Positions 49,697-58,165 of a stretch of DNA of 64,000 nt are shown here, piece by piece (position 1 is the stretch's first letter; the number at the start of each line of letters is the position of its first letter). The DNA comes from Haloglomus litoreum (lineage in GTDB: Archaea > Halobacteriota > Halobacteria > Halobacteriales > Haloarculaceae). The notes under the pieces were generated by a model. It was not told the DNA's origin and did not search any database. It saw nothing but the letters and a program-made list of their open reading frames with translations. The stretch lies in the NCBI RefSeq assembly GCF_029338515.1, contig NZ_CP119988.1, forward strand, positions 3,038,001 through 3,102,000. Direction: 5' to 3'. A program made the position numbers and the translations under genes.

Positions 49697-50923
49697 CTAC
49701 GCCCGCCGTCGGCGGGTCAGGAGGAGTGCCCCGGCGAGCAGTGCGACGACGGCGACGACGGCGCCGAAGCCGGCCTGGCCACCGGTGCCGGTCGTGGTCT
49801 CCGGGCCGCCCGGCGATGTCGGGGTCGACGGCGTGATGACGCTCTCGTCGGTCGGGGTGGCCGTCGGGGTCGGACTCACGGTCGGGATCGCCGTGGTGGT
49901 CGACGTGTCGGTCGGGGTCGACGTGGCCGTCGCGCTCTCGGTCGGCGTGTCGGTGGGAGTCGGGGTTGCGCTCTCGGTCGGCGTATCGGTGGGCGTCGCT
50001 GTCGCGGTCGGCGTCGGGGCGGGGTCGCTGCCGCCCGACGACCCATCGTTCGACGAGCCACCGTCCGAGGAGTCACCGTCGTCGGACGGGTCGTCCGAGC
50101 CGCCGTCCGACGGGGGCGCGTCGGTCGGCGTATCCGTCGGCGTCGGCGTATCCGTCGGCGTCGTGGCCGACTCGATGGTCACGTCCTGGCGGTCGCTGAT
50201 GCCGAGCGCCTCCTGATCGCCGGAGCTGGTCGTCTCCGGACCCCGGACGACGCCGTACAGCGCGTACGACCCCGACGAGAGATCGTCTGTCGGCAGGGAG
50301 GCCTCGTAGCTCCCGTCACCGGTCTTCGTGGCGTCGACCCGGACCATGTCCGTCTCGTTGCCGAGGACGACCTGGACCTTCGTCGGGTCCGAGGCGTCGG
50401 CGTCGACCTGCGAGATGGAGACGGACGCGTCGATGGTGTCGCCTCGGGTCGCAGCCTCACTGGAGGAGACGGAGACGCTGTAACCACGCACGACGAGCGG
50501 GTGGATCGTCTTGACGCCGCTGTTCTCGACGACGATGTAGTACGTCGACGGGTCGTAATCGCTCATGTCGTACGAGTAGTCCCCGCTGCCGGTCACCTGC
50601 CGCTCGATAATCCGCTGGGTGTTACCGTTCCGGTCCTTCAGGAGCACGTCGTACGTCGCGTCCGAGGGGGCCGTCACGGAGACGGTGTACTGCGAGTTCG
50701 AGTCCTGCTTCGCGATGGCGTCGACCTGATACGTCGTTCCCTCGACCGTCACCTCGCGCGACGGGATGGCGACGCTACCGGGGATGTCGATGTCGTAGCC
50801 GTTGGACTGTACGTCCAGCATCGCGTCGCTCCGGGCGGCCGGTTGCTGGAGCGCGGCGCTCGCTCCCGCACCCGATGCGACAACCACGACCGCCACGGCG
50901 AGAAGAACGGGGACTCGTCTCAT
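49697..50923 (-). CDS. Surface protein with Thr/Pro stalk and PGF-CTERM-like anchor
   Basis: 408 residues. Signal peptide: VPVLLAVAVVVVASGAGASA. Residues 35-240 form beta-rich domains (GYDIDIPGSVAIPSREVTVE, YSYDMSDYDPSTYYIVVENS, then SYEASLPTDDLSSGSYALYG). Residues 245-375 are a stalk of repeated PTDTPT/ESATPTP units, a likely O-glycosylation region. The end, GGQAGFGAVVAVVALLAGAL and LLTRRRRA, resembles an archaeosortase (PGF-CTERM) sorting signal with AGF in place of PGF. ATG 50923 fits CTTATG (50955-50950 region) 27-34 bases upstream; GTG 50926 is an alternative. It probably sits in the S-layer. Confidence 0.8.
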   Translation of the reverse strand: MRRVPVLLAVAVVVVASGAGASAALQQPAARSDAMLDVQSNGYDIDIPGSVAIPSREVTVEGTTYQVDAIAKQDSNSQYTVSVTAPSDATYDVLLKDRNGNTQRIIERQVTGSGDYSYDMSDYDPSTYYIVVENSGVKTIHPLVVRGYSVSVSSSEAATRGDTIDASVSISQVDADASDPTKVQVVLGNETDMVRVDATKTGDGSYEASLPTDDLSSGSYALYGVVRGPETTSSGDQEALGISDRQDVTIESATTPTDTPTPTDTPTDAPPSDGGSDDPSDDGDSSDGGSSNDGSSGGSDPAPTPTATATPTDTPTESATPTPTDTPTESATATSTPTDTSTTTAIPTVSPTPTATPTDESVITPSTPTSPGGPETTTGTGGQAGFGAVVAVVALLAGALLLTRRRRA

Positions 50924-51004
50924 CACGTGTTCCTGCGTGTCGTCGGGGGCATAAGTCTCTCTGTCACCCGTCGGGAATGGTGTAATTGACTGGATTGAAA
51001 TCCT

Positions 51005-51024
51005 CCCCGCCCTGAAGGGCGGGG
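51005..51024. mobile_element. Solitary IS200/IS605-type terminal hairpin
   Basis: CCCCGCCC (51005-51012), loop TGAA, GGGCGGGG (51017-51024), preceded by GAAATCCT and followed by TTTAGCC. In haloarchaea this hairpin typically ends IS1341/IS605-like (TnpB) elements. No transposase lies next to it, and it is upstream of both flanking genes, so it is not their terminator. Probably a remnant or palindrome-associated miniature element. Confidence 0.5.
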
Positions 51025-51131
51025 TTTAGCCTCAAATCTTCCATTATCCGCCTTCGTGGCGTTGATAGAACAAGTGTGCGCCTGTCGTACCCAAACTGTT
51101 TTCTACTAGCGTTCTGACCTATCTTTCGATA

Positions 51132-54100
51132 ATGTCTCGGCTGAGAGCAGTTACGCTATCCTTCCTGCTGCTCGTGTCAGCGCTCGCTGGCGTGCTCGCG
51201 TTCGGCGCGGGCCACGTGGCGGCCACGAGTGGGGGGGATACGTTGGCAGTCGATGGTGACGGGGACTGTACGGTACCCGGTGCCAGTACAGAGTACTCAA
51301 CGATCTCTGCGGCGGTCGGGAATGCCGCGGCGGGCGACACCATCGTCGTCTGCAGCGGTGACTACAACGAGGCGGTCACGGTGGACAAGTCGCTCACCAT
51401 CGTCACCTACGAGGACAACGCCAACCTCGTCGGGAACACTCCGTCGGACTTGGGGACGGCGTTCGACGTGACCGCCGACGACGTGACCATCGGAGCCGGC
51501 GCACAGGCCGGCAACGAGGGCTTCACGATCACGGGGTACTCCAGCACCGGCATCAGCGCCGACAGCGTGAGCGGGCTGACCGTGAACAACTCCGAGATCG
51601 GCGAATTCGACGGGGGCGGTGGGACCGGCATCAGCGTGTCGAGCTCCGCTGATGTCGCAATCAGGAGCAATCTGGTCGGGAATGTCCAGACAGGCATCTC
51701 GTTGGATGACACCAGTAGTTCCGGTACGACGGAGGTCACCGACAACAAGATCGGCGAGGTCACGACTGGAATCGCGCTCACCAACCCTAATGATGTAACC
51801 ATCAAGCGGAACGGTATCGTCGGAGCCGATGGGCGCGCAATCGACGTCGCGGTCCCTGGCAGCATCAGTGGCGTGAAGATCACGGAGAACGTCCTCGATG
51901 GAGAGGACGACGAGGATGCGACGAACTCCGTCGGCATCCGATTCAGAGGGGGTGGCTTCAGTGGAGGAGACCCTGGAGACGAGGCCAACGTCTACCTCAA
52001 TCTCATCCGGAACAACACCCAGGGGGTCCACTTCTCGAGTAGTCCCAGTGATTTCGACCCGAGTGGCATCCGACTCGCGTTCAACTTCTTCCAGGATGGC
52101 ACAGCCGACTCGACGGCATTGAACGCGGTCGACAACGATCTATCGACGGCGGTCGTCGCCCGGCAGAACTACTTCGCGGCCGATAGCGGCCCCAGCGGCG
52201 GTATCTCCGATCCTCGGACGGGAACGACTGCCAACGGTGACGGCCAGGGAGTCAGCGGGAGTGTCTTCTTCGACCCGTGGCTCGGCAAGGCGAACGTCTG
52301 CTCCGGCGGCCAGTTCACGAGCGCGTTCGACTCGGCCTCCTCGGAACTGGATGATATCCCCACGGAGATCCGCGGTGTCTCCATCGAGGCAGCGCTCCCG
52401 ATCTGTGCCTGGGACCGTGCCGCGTTCCCGCTTCGCGGGACTACCGACTCCGCCGAGACGGTCGTTCCGCTCCCGCTGATCGAGGCGGGCGCCGGCGCAC
52501 CCGGAAGCGCGACGAACAGCATCGACCGGGACGAACTGGTCGTCTACACCCAGGACGACGGCGTCACGCTCGAGTACTCCTCCGTCGACGGCGTCGCCGA
52601 TACGTCTCAGTTCCCGGACGAACCGGTTCAGGTGCTCGTCCTCGAGGACATCCAGTCGACGCAGGAGTCCGATCTCCTGACGGGTGGCTCGTTCAGCAAC
52701 GAGACCGGAGCGGTGACGCTGACGACCGCCGCGACGAGCGCTCGCGTCCTCGAACCCGGCTCGCTCAGTAGTGGCTCTATCACCATCAGCGACACACCGG
52801 AGACGCCCGGGCCCGTCGCGTACGTGGTCGTTCAACCCCAGTTCGGTGACGGGCTGACCGACGACACGCCCGGGGATGGGACCGTCAGCATCCAGGGCGG
52901 TGTGGACGTCATCGGCGCGACCGTCATTCCGGTCCAGGAGGCCGCCGGCGATGCCGGCCTGCAGTCCAGCACGGTGACCGCCGGCGACGACGTGGAGTTC
53001 GAGCCGAACTCGAACCTCGGAAGCGGCACCACGAGCCACGTCGTCGGAATCTACGACCGGGACGCGGTCCAGGGCGGCCTCGTGAAGGTCTTCGCCGACA
53101 CCACGGTCGACGATGTCCTCGCGCTCTCGACCTCGACCTCGGACGTGACGATCCAGACCTCGATCACGGCCGTCAACGGGACGCTCGACTTCCAGGACGA
53201 CATCGTGGTCGACACCGAGGCGTTCGGCCAGGCGATCGACCTGACGCTGTCGGGGACCTCGACCGGCACGCAGTCACTGACCGGCGAGGACTTCGTCGAG
53301 GGCGTCTCCCCGATGACCGTCGTCAACGCCTCGGCGACATCCCTCGAGGGCGGCCAGAGTCCGGGGACGGTGAACGTCGCCACGAACGAGAACTTCGAGC
53401 CCGGGACGTACCAGTACGTCTACCTCGCCCAGCAGGGCGGCGGCTTCGGTTCGTTCAGCACCGACGCCGGGACACTGACGATCGAGGAGCCGACGACACC
53501 GACGCCGCCGCCCGGCGACGGTGACGACGACGGCGACGACGGTGGCGGTGGCGGCGCTGGCGGCGGTGGGGGCGGCACCGGCGTCACCTCGCCGCTCGTC
53601 GTGAGCGAGGCCTCCATCAATCCGGACCGCATCGCACCCGGCGAGACCACGACCGTCACCGTGACGGTCCAGAACACGCGACCGAGGACGCCGCTCGTCA
53701 ACCGCAACGTCATCGTGACGGTGAGCGACGAGCGGGTGGCGACGAGGACGATCACCCTGAATCCGGGCCAGCGCCGCACGCTGGAGATTCCGATCACCCT
53801 CACCGAGGAGGGACGGTTCACGGTCGGGGTGAACGGCCGACCCGCCGGCCTCGTCACGGTCCTGCCGGATGGCGTCCGGGACCGGAGTGTCTCCCGAGTC
53901 TTCGACCAGAACAGTCGCATCCCAGGTGTACAGGTCCGGTTCCCGAGAACCTCGGTCGGACAGATCACCTTCCCCGAGGCGGTCCCCGGCGAGGCCAGAG
54001 TCGACGAGCTCGACCGCTTCCCACAGGATGTCCCGGCGGCGCCGGGTCGCTCTGTGACGATGCTGGACATCACTGTGCCCGAGCAACTCCGTGGCCAGGG

Positions 54101-54545
54101 CGCGACCATCCAGTTCGAGGTCCAGCGCACCCAGCTCGCGGACCTCGGAATCGACGCCGAGAGCATCCGGATGTACCGCTTCAACGATGGCGAGTGGCAG
54201 CAGCTCAACACCACCATCGTTCGTGAGGATGACGAGAAGGTCATCTACGCGGCGGACACCCCGGGCTTCTCGTTCTTCGCCGTGACCGGGCAGGAGGCGA
54301 CGCCGACACCCACGCCGACGCCGGCCACACCGACGCCGACTCCGCCGCCGGAGACACCGACCGACACGCCGACCGACACGCCAACCGACACGCCGACCGA
54401 CACGGCCTCGCCCGAGGGGCCGACCGACACGCCCGGTGGTGGCGGCATCCCGCCCGCGGGGCTGGCTCTCGGGGCACTGATCATCATCCTGCTGGTCGCC
54501 GCGGCCGGCGCGGCGCTCTACCTCTCGCAGGAAGGGAACGCCTGA
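51132..54545 (+). CDS. Large surface protein, parallel beta-helix, PGF-pre-PGF-like domain and Thr/Pro stalk
   Basis: 1137 residues. Signal peptide: FLLLVSALAGVLAFGAGHVA. Residues 45-390 are a NosD/pectate-lyase-type right-handed beta-helix (STISAAVGNAAAGDTIVVCS, then ITGYSSTGISADSVSGLTVN). Residues 440-780 hold beta-sandwich repeats. A Gly/Asp-rich hinge (about 797-820) precedes a CARDB-like domain (VVSEASINPDRIAPGETTTV). Residues 930-1055 match the domain found before archaeal PGF signals (QVRFPRTSVGQITFPEAVPG to TPGFSFFAVTG). A TPT/PTDT stalk and one helix (AGLALGALIIILLVAAAGAA) end the protein without an Arg cluster. It probably binds or degrades polysaccharide, or builds adhesion structures. 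Confidence 0.8.
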   Translation: MSRLRAVTLSFLLLVSALAGVLAFGAGHVAATSGGDTLAVDGDGDCTVPGASTEYSTISAAVGNAAAGDTIVVCSGDYNEAVTVDKSLTIVTYEDNANLVGNTPSDLGTAFDVTADDVTIGAGAQAGNEGFTITGYSSTGISADSVSGLTVNNSEIGEFDGGGGTGISVSSSADVAIRSNLVGNVQTGISLDDTSSSGTTEVTDNKIGEVTTGIALTNPNDVTIKRNGIVGADGRAIDVAVPGSISGVKITENVLDGEDDEDATNSVGIRFRGGGFSGGDPGDEANVYLNLIRNNTQGVHFSSSPSDFDPSGIRLAFNFFQDGTADSTALNAVDNDLSTAVVARQNYFAADSGPSGGISDPRTGTTANGDGQGVSGSVFFDPWLGKANVCSGGQFTSAFDSASSELDDIPTEIRGVSIEAALPICAWDRAAFPLRGTTDSAETVVPLPLIEAGAGAPGSATNSIDRDELVVYTQDDGVTLEYSSVDGVADTSQFPDEPVQVLVLEDIQSTQESDLLTGGSFSNETGAVTLTTAATSARVLEPGSLSSGSITISDTPETPGPVAYVVVQPQFGDGLTDDTPGDGTVSIQGGVDVIGATVIPVQEAAGDAGLQSSTVTAGDDVEFEPNSNLGSGTTSHVVGIYDRDAVQGGLVKVFADTTVDDVLALSTSTSDVTIQTSITAVNGTLDFQDDIVVDTEAFGQAIDLTLSGTSTGTQSLTGEDFVEGVSPMTVVNASATSLEGGQSPGTVNVATNENFEPGTYQYVYLAQQGGGFGSFSTDAGTLTIEEPTTPTPPPGDGDDDGDDGGGGGAGGGGGGTGVTSPLVVSEASINPDRIAPGETTTVTVTVQNTRPRTPLVNRNVIVTVSDERVATRTITLNPGQRRTLEIPITLTEEGRFTVGVNGRPAGLVTVLPDGVRDRSVSRVFDQNSRIPGVQVRFPRTSVGQITFPEAVPGEARVDELDRFPQDVPAAPGRSVTMLDITVPEQLRGQGATIQFEVQRTQLADLGIDAESIRMYRFNDGEWQQLNTTIVREDDEKVIYAADTPGFSFFAVTGQEATPTPTPTPATPTPTPPPETPTDTPTDTPTDTPTDTASPEGPTDTPGGGGIPPAGLALGALIIILLVAAAGAALYLSQEGNA
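54354..54401 (+). repeat. 12-base tandem repeat encoding PTDT units
   Basis: Four near-perfect copies of ACGCCGACCGAC in frame, encoding Thr-Pro-Thr-Asp. It lies in the stalk of the surface protein and could change length by slippage. Confidence 0.7.
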
Positions 54546-54626
54546 TCGCGGACACGGCGCTCCCCTCTCGATACCGCTGACGGTGGCTTTTTGTCCGGAC
54601 TGTACCCATAGTCGGCAGAGACATCG

Positions 54627-55442
54627 ATGTCGAGTCCCCGCCAGTCGACGAGCACCCCTCCACCTGCCGAGACGGACCCGCCGACCGACCCGCCGGTCGT
54701 CTGTCGCGACGCCCGCCGCGAGTACCGGCGCGGCGACAGCGGCCCGGCCGTCACGGCACTCGACGGCGTCTCGCTGACCGTCGAGGCCGGCGAACTCGTC
54801 GCCGTGGTCGGCGCGAGCGGGAGCGGGAAGTCGACGCTGTTGCACCTGCTGGCCGCGCTCGATACGCCGACCGACGGGCACGTCGCCGTCGCCGGGACGG
54901 ACACCGCGTCGGTCGGGGGCCGGGGCCGGACCCGACTGCGCCGCGACCACATCGGCATCGTCTTCCAGCGGATGCATCTGTTCCCGTCGCTGACGGCTCG
55001 GTCGAACGTCGCCTTGCCGCTGGTCGAGGCCGGCGTGGGCCGACACGCACGACACGCCCGGGCCGACGACCTGCTCGACCGGGTCGGGCTGGGCGACCGG
55101 CTCGACCACCGGCCCGACGAGCTGTCCGGCGGCGAGCGCCAGCGCGTCGCCGTCGCGCGGGCGCTCGTGCTGGACCCGGACGTGGTCGTCGCCGACGAGC
55201 CGACGGGCGAACTCGACACGGCGACCGGCGAGCGGGTGCTGGAGCTGTTCGCCGAGGCTGCCGACGACCGGGCCGTGGTGGTCGCCTCACACGACGACGC
55301 CGTGGCCGCCGCTGCCGACCGGGTGATCGAACTGCGCGACGGCCGGCGCGTCGACGACGCCGGCCGAGAGGGGGACGGGGCCGGCCGGGGTGGTACCGGT
55401 GCCGCTCCGGACGGCAACGGGGCCCGGACCGGGGAGCGATGA
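54627..55442 (+). CDS. ABC transporter ATP-binding protein (MacB/LolD-like)
   Basis: 271 residues. Walker A GASGSGKST, the Q-loop VFQRMHLF, signature LSGGERQR, Walker B VVVADEPTGELD and switch VVASHDD are intact. The MacB/LolD subgroup is indicated by ALDGVSLTVEAGELVAVVGA and by the two FtsX-type permeases directly downstream. A disordered tail of about 35 Gly/Arg/Asp residues ends the protein. The last codons overlap the next start (ATGA at 55439-55442). These systems use ATP hydrolysis to drive movements of extracytoplasmic domains, for export or lipoprotein handling. Confidence 0.9.
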   Translation: MSSPRQSTSTPPPAETDPPTDPPVVCRDARREYRRGDSGPAVTALDGVSLTVEAGELVAVVGASGSGKSTLLHLLAALDTPTDGHVAVAGTDTASVGGRGRTRLRRDHIGIVFQRMHLFPSLTARSNVALPLVEAGVGRHARHARADDLLDRVGLGDRLDHRPDELSGGERQRVAVARALVLDPDVVVADEPTGELDTATGERVLELFAEAADDRAVVVASHDDAVAAAADRVIELRDGRRVDDAGREGDGAGRGGTGAAPDGNGARTGER

Positions 55443-56710
55443 GCGAGGACGAGCCGGCGTTCGACCCGGAGGGGACGCGCCGCGGGCGGCTCCGTGGCGT
55501 CGTCGGCCTCGCGGGAGCCAGACTCGGCCATCGCCTCCGCGACCGTGACGGGCAGACCCTCCTCAGCGTGGGCGGCGTCGCCGTGGCCGTCGCACTGCTA
55601 CTCATCGTGACGAGCGTCAGCGTCGGCCTCGTCACCGGCGGCACCGTCGGCACCGACGAGACGGACTACTGGATCGTCCCGGAGGGCTCCTCGGGGAGCG
55701 CCGTGACGGCGGTCGAGGGACAGCGGCTCGGCCAGGTGCATCCCGTCAGCGAGCGACTCCGCGACCGCGAGGGCGTGACCGACGCCACGCCCGTCCTCGC
55801 GGGGGTCCTCAGGTTCCGCCCGGCCGGGAGCGACGCCGAGGCCGAGTACGCGCTCGTCCTCGGTGTCATCCCTGGCGCGAGCGAGCAGCGCGTCGCCGGC
55901 CTCCCGACGGGCGCGCTGTCGCCGGGTGACCCGCACTACGCGGACGGGGCGTACGACGGCCCCTGGACCGGGGAGGCCGTGGTCTCCGAGAGCGCCGCCG
56001 ACGCGTTCGTCCCCGGCGACGGCCGGCTCCGGAGCGGTGCGGAACTCGCGATTCCAGGGAAGGACACGGGGGAGCGGTTCACCGCCGTAACGGTGGCCCA
56101 ATCCGACGGCCCTGGTCTCGGCCAGCTGCCGGTGGTCGTGGTGCATCTCGCCGAACTGCAGACGCTCACGGGCGGGACGCGGGGCGACGTGGCCGACCAG
56201 ATCCTCGTCGCGACCGACGGCTCCGTCGCCGCCGAGGACCTCGCCGGCGTCTACCCGAACGTGCAGGTCCTGACCCGCGGCGAGTTGCTGACCTCGCGGG
56301 CGCAGTCGAGCGGGCTCCCGGTCGCGATGGCCGCCGCGGCGCTGGTCGTCGCCGTCGTCGTGGGCACCCTGTTCCTCGTGACGACGGTCGGGTTCTCCGT
56401 GCTGGCCGACGCCGAGGCACGGGCGGTGCTCACCGCCATCGGTGTCTCCGGCTCCTCCCGGGCGACGCTCGTCGCCGGGGAGACGCTGGCGACCGCCGGC
56501 GTGGGCGGGCTCGTCGGCATCGGGGGCTGGCTGGTCGCCGCTGGTATCGTCGCCGTGCTCGGCCAGTTCGGGACCGCGATTCCGTTCGCGGTCCGGCCGG
56601 TGTTCGGGCTGTACGGGCTGTTGGTCGCCCTCGGTGTGGGCCTCGTCTCGCTGCCGCCGCTGGTCGTGGTGAGCCGTCGGACGCGAGCCGTCCGGGAGGT
56701 GCTGCGATGA
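55439..56710 (+). CDS. FtsX-like ABC permease
   Basis: 423 residues. One N-terminal helix (LLSVGGVAVAVALLLIVTSV), an extracellular domain of about 210 residues (TDETDYWIVPEGSSGSAVTA), then three C-terminal helices with FLVTTVGFSVLADAEARAVL and TAIGVSGSSRATLVAGETL, the FtsX core. It is the second gene of a three-gene operon; its ATG overlaps the ATPase stop, and its stop overlaps the next ATG (56707-56710). It presumably pairs with the next permease as a heterodimer. Confidence 0.87.
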   Translation: MSEDEPAFDPEGTRRGRLRGVVGLAGARLGHRLRDRDGQTLLSVGGVAVAVALLLIVTSVSVGLVTGGTVGTDETDYWIVPEGSSGSAVTAVEGQRLGQVHPVSERLRDREGVTDATPVLAGVLRFRPAGSDAEAEYALVLGVIPGASEQRVAGLPTGALSPGDPHYADGAYDGPWTGEAVVSESAADAFVPGDGRLRSGAELAIPGKDTGERFTAVTVAQSDGPGLGQLPVVVVHLAELQTLTGGTRGDVADQILVATDGSVAAEDLAGVYPNVQVLTRGELLTSRAQSSGLPVAMAAAALVVAVVVGTLFLVTTVGFSVLADAEARAVLTAIGVSGSSRATLVAGETLATAGVGGLVGIGGWLVAAGIVAVLGQFGTAIPFAVRPVFGLYGLLVALGVGLVSLPPLVVVSRRTRAVREVLR

Positions 56711-58014
56711 GGTCGGACGGTGACTCCCCGGGCGATGAGTCCTTGGGCAACCAGCCCACCGACGATGAGCCGCCCGGCCCGTCGTGGCTGCCCGGGACGC
56801 GTGCCCGCGCGGCGGTCGGTATCTCGCTATCGCAGGTCCGGCACTACCGCATCCGGTCGATCCTCTCGGTGGTCGGCATCGCGCTGGGGGTGGTGCTGGT
56901 CGTCTCGCTCGCCGGCCTGGGCTACGGGCTGACGACGACTGGCGACGAGGCCATCGACTATCTCGACCACGACCTCTGGGCGACCAGCGGGCAGGTCGAA
57001 CTCAACCCAGCCGGCGTCGGCAGCGTCGCCAACCCCATCCCGGAGGCCCACCGGACGACCGAGGAGTTCGAGTCGCATCGTCGCGTCCGGGACGCGCAGG
57101 CACTCGCCTTCCAGACGGTGTACGTGAGCGAGTCGCCGTCGAACTTCGACACCATCGCCGGTGTCGGCCTGACCGGAAACGGATCGCGGGTAGTGGGCGG
57201 AGGTGGGTTCTCCACCGGCGATGTCCACTACGCGAACGGGAGCTACGATGGCCCGATGACCCACGAGATATTCATCGACGAGCGGACGGCGGAGCGCTAC
57301 GACGTGGGTGTGAACGACACACTGTACGTCGGTGGCACCATCTACCAGGCCGAACGCAACGAGTTCCGCATCGTCGGTGTGACACGCTCGTTCTCACGGT
57401 TCCTCGGCGTCCCGACGGTCGCGATGCATCTGAGCGAGCTCCACGAGGTTTCCGGGACGACCGGGAGCGACCGGGCCAGCATCATCGGTGTCAGTCTCGC
57501 CCGGGGGTACGAGACTGAACCGTCACAGCGGGTACTGGAGCGCGAGTACGCCGACTTCGAGTTCCGGACCAACGACGAGCAGGTCGGCGCCATCATCGGC
57601 CGGCAGGCATCCGTATTGGCCGGCGCGGGAACGCTCGTCCTGCTGGCGGTCGTCGCAGGCATCGCGCTGGTCCTGAACACGCTCGCGCTCGTCGTCTACC
57701 ACCAGCGCGAGGCGCTCGCCGCGATGAAGGCCGTCGGGATGCGAGGCCGCACGCTGGGTGTGATGGTCGGGACACAGGGCATCCTGTTCGGCCTCGTCGG
57801 GGGCGCCGTGGGCTGCCTGCTGGTACCGCCACTCGTCGGGGTCGTCAACGGGTTCGTGGCCGACCTGACGGGGTTCACGGAGCTCATCAAGACCCCGCTC
57901 TGGCTGTACGGCGTCGGCATGGGGCTCGCGCTCTCGATGGGAACGCTCGGCTCGCTCGTCGCCGGCTGGCGAGCCGCGAGTATCGACCCGCTGGCCGTCC
58001 TCTCTCGACAATGA
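56707..58014 (+). CDS. FtsX-like ABC permease
   Basis: 435 residues. A disordered N-terminal 35 residues, helix 1 (ILSVVGIALGVVLVVSLAGL), an extracellular domain of about 220 residues that shares FSTGDVHYANGSYDGPMTHE with the corresponding ADGAYDGPWTGEAVV of its neighbour, then three helices with REALAAMKAVGMRGRTLGVM, the FtsX signature loop. It ends SIDPLAVLSRQ, the usual tail. Third gene of the operon, translationally coupled to the second. Confidence 0.88.
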   Translation: MRSDGDSPGDESLGNQPTDDEPPGPSWLPGTRARAAVGISLSQVRHYRIRSILSVVGIALGVVLVVSLAGLGYGLTTTGDEAIDYLDHDLWATSGQVELNPAGVGSVANPIPEAHRTTEEFESHRRVRDAQALAFQTVYVSESPSNFDTIAGVGLTGNGSRVVGGGGFSTGDVHYANGSYDGPMTHEIFIDERTAERYDVGVNDTLYVGGTIYQAERNEFRIVGVTRSFSRFLGVPTVAMHLSELHEVSGTTGSDRASIIGVSLARGYETEPSQRVLEREYADFEFRTNDEQVGAIIGRQASVLAGAGTLVLLAVVAGIALVLNTLALVVYHQREALAAMKAVGMRGRTLGVMVGTQGILFGLVGGAVGCLLVPPLVGVVNGFVADLTGFTELIKTPLWLYGVGMGLALSMGTLGSLVAGWRAASIDPLAVLSRQ

Positions 58015-58165
58015 TCCGCTCCGACACTCACCGCGCCACCTCGTCGTACGACGGCCGGCGAACGGCATGGGGCGAACGCGATACATCGTGCTACACCAGC
58101 CGGTCAGTGTACGACATCCAGTACGAGATGTACGGTAGAGATGACACAGCCATCGAGGTGCGCGG

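Noticed and set aside
49810-50170. Repetitive DNA considered as a CRISPR-like array
   Set aside because: The repeats are in frame and encode the Thr/Pro stalk of a surface protein; there are no unique spacers of constant length.
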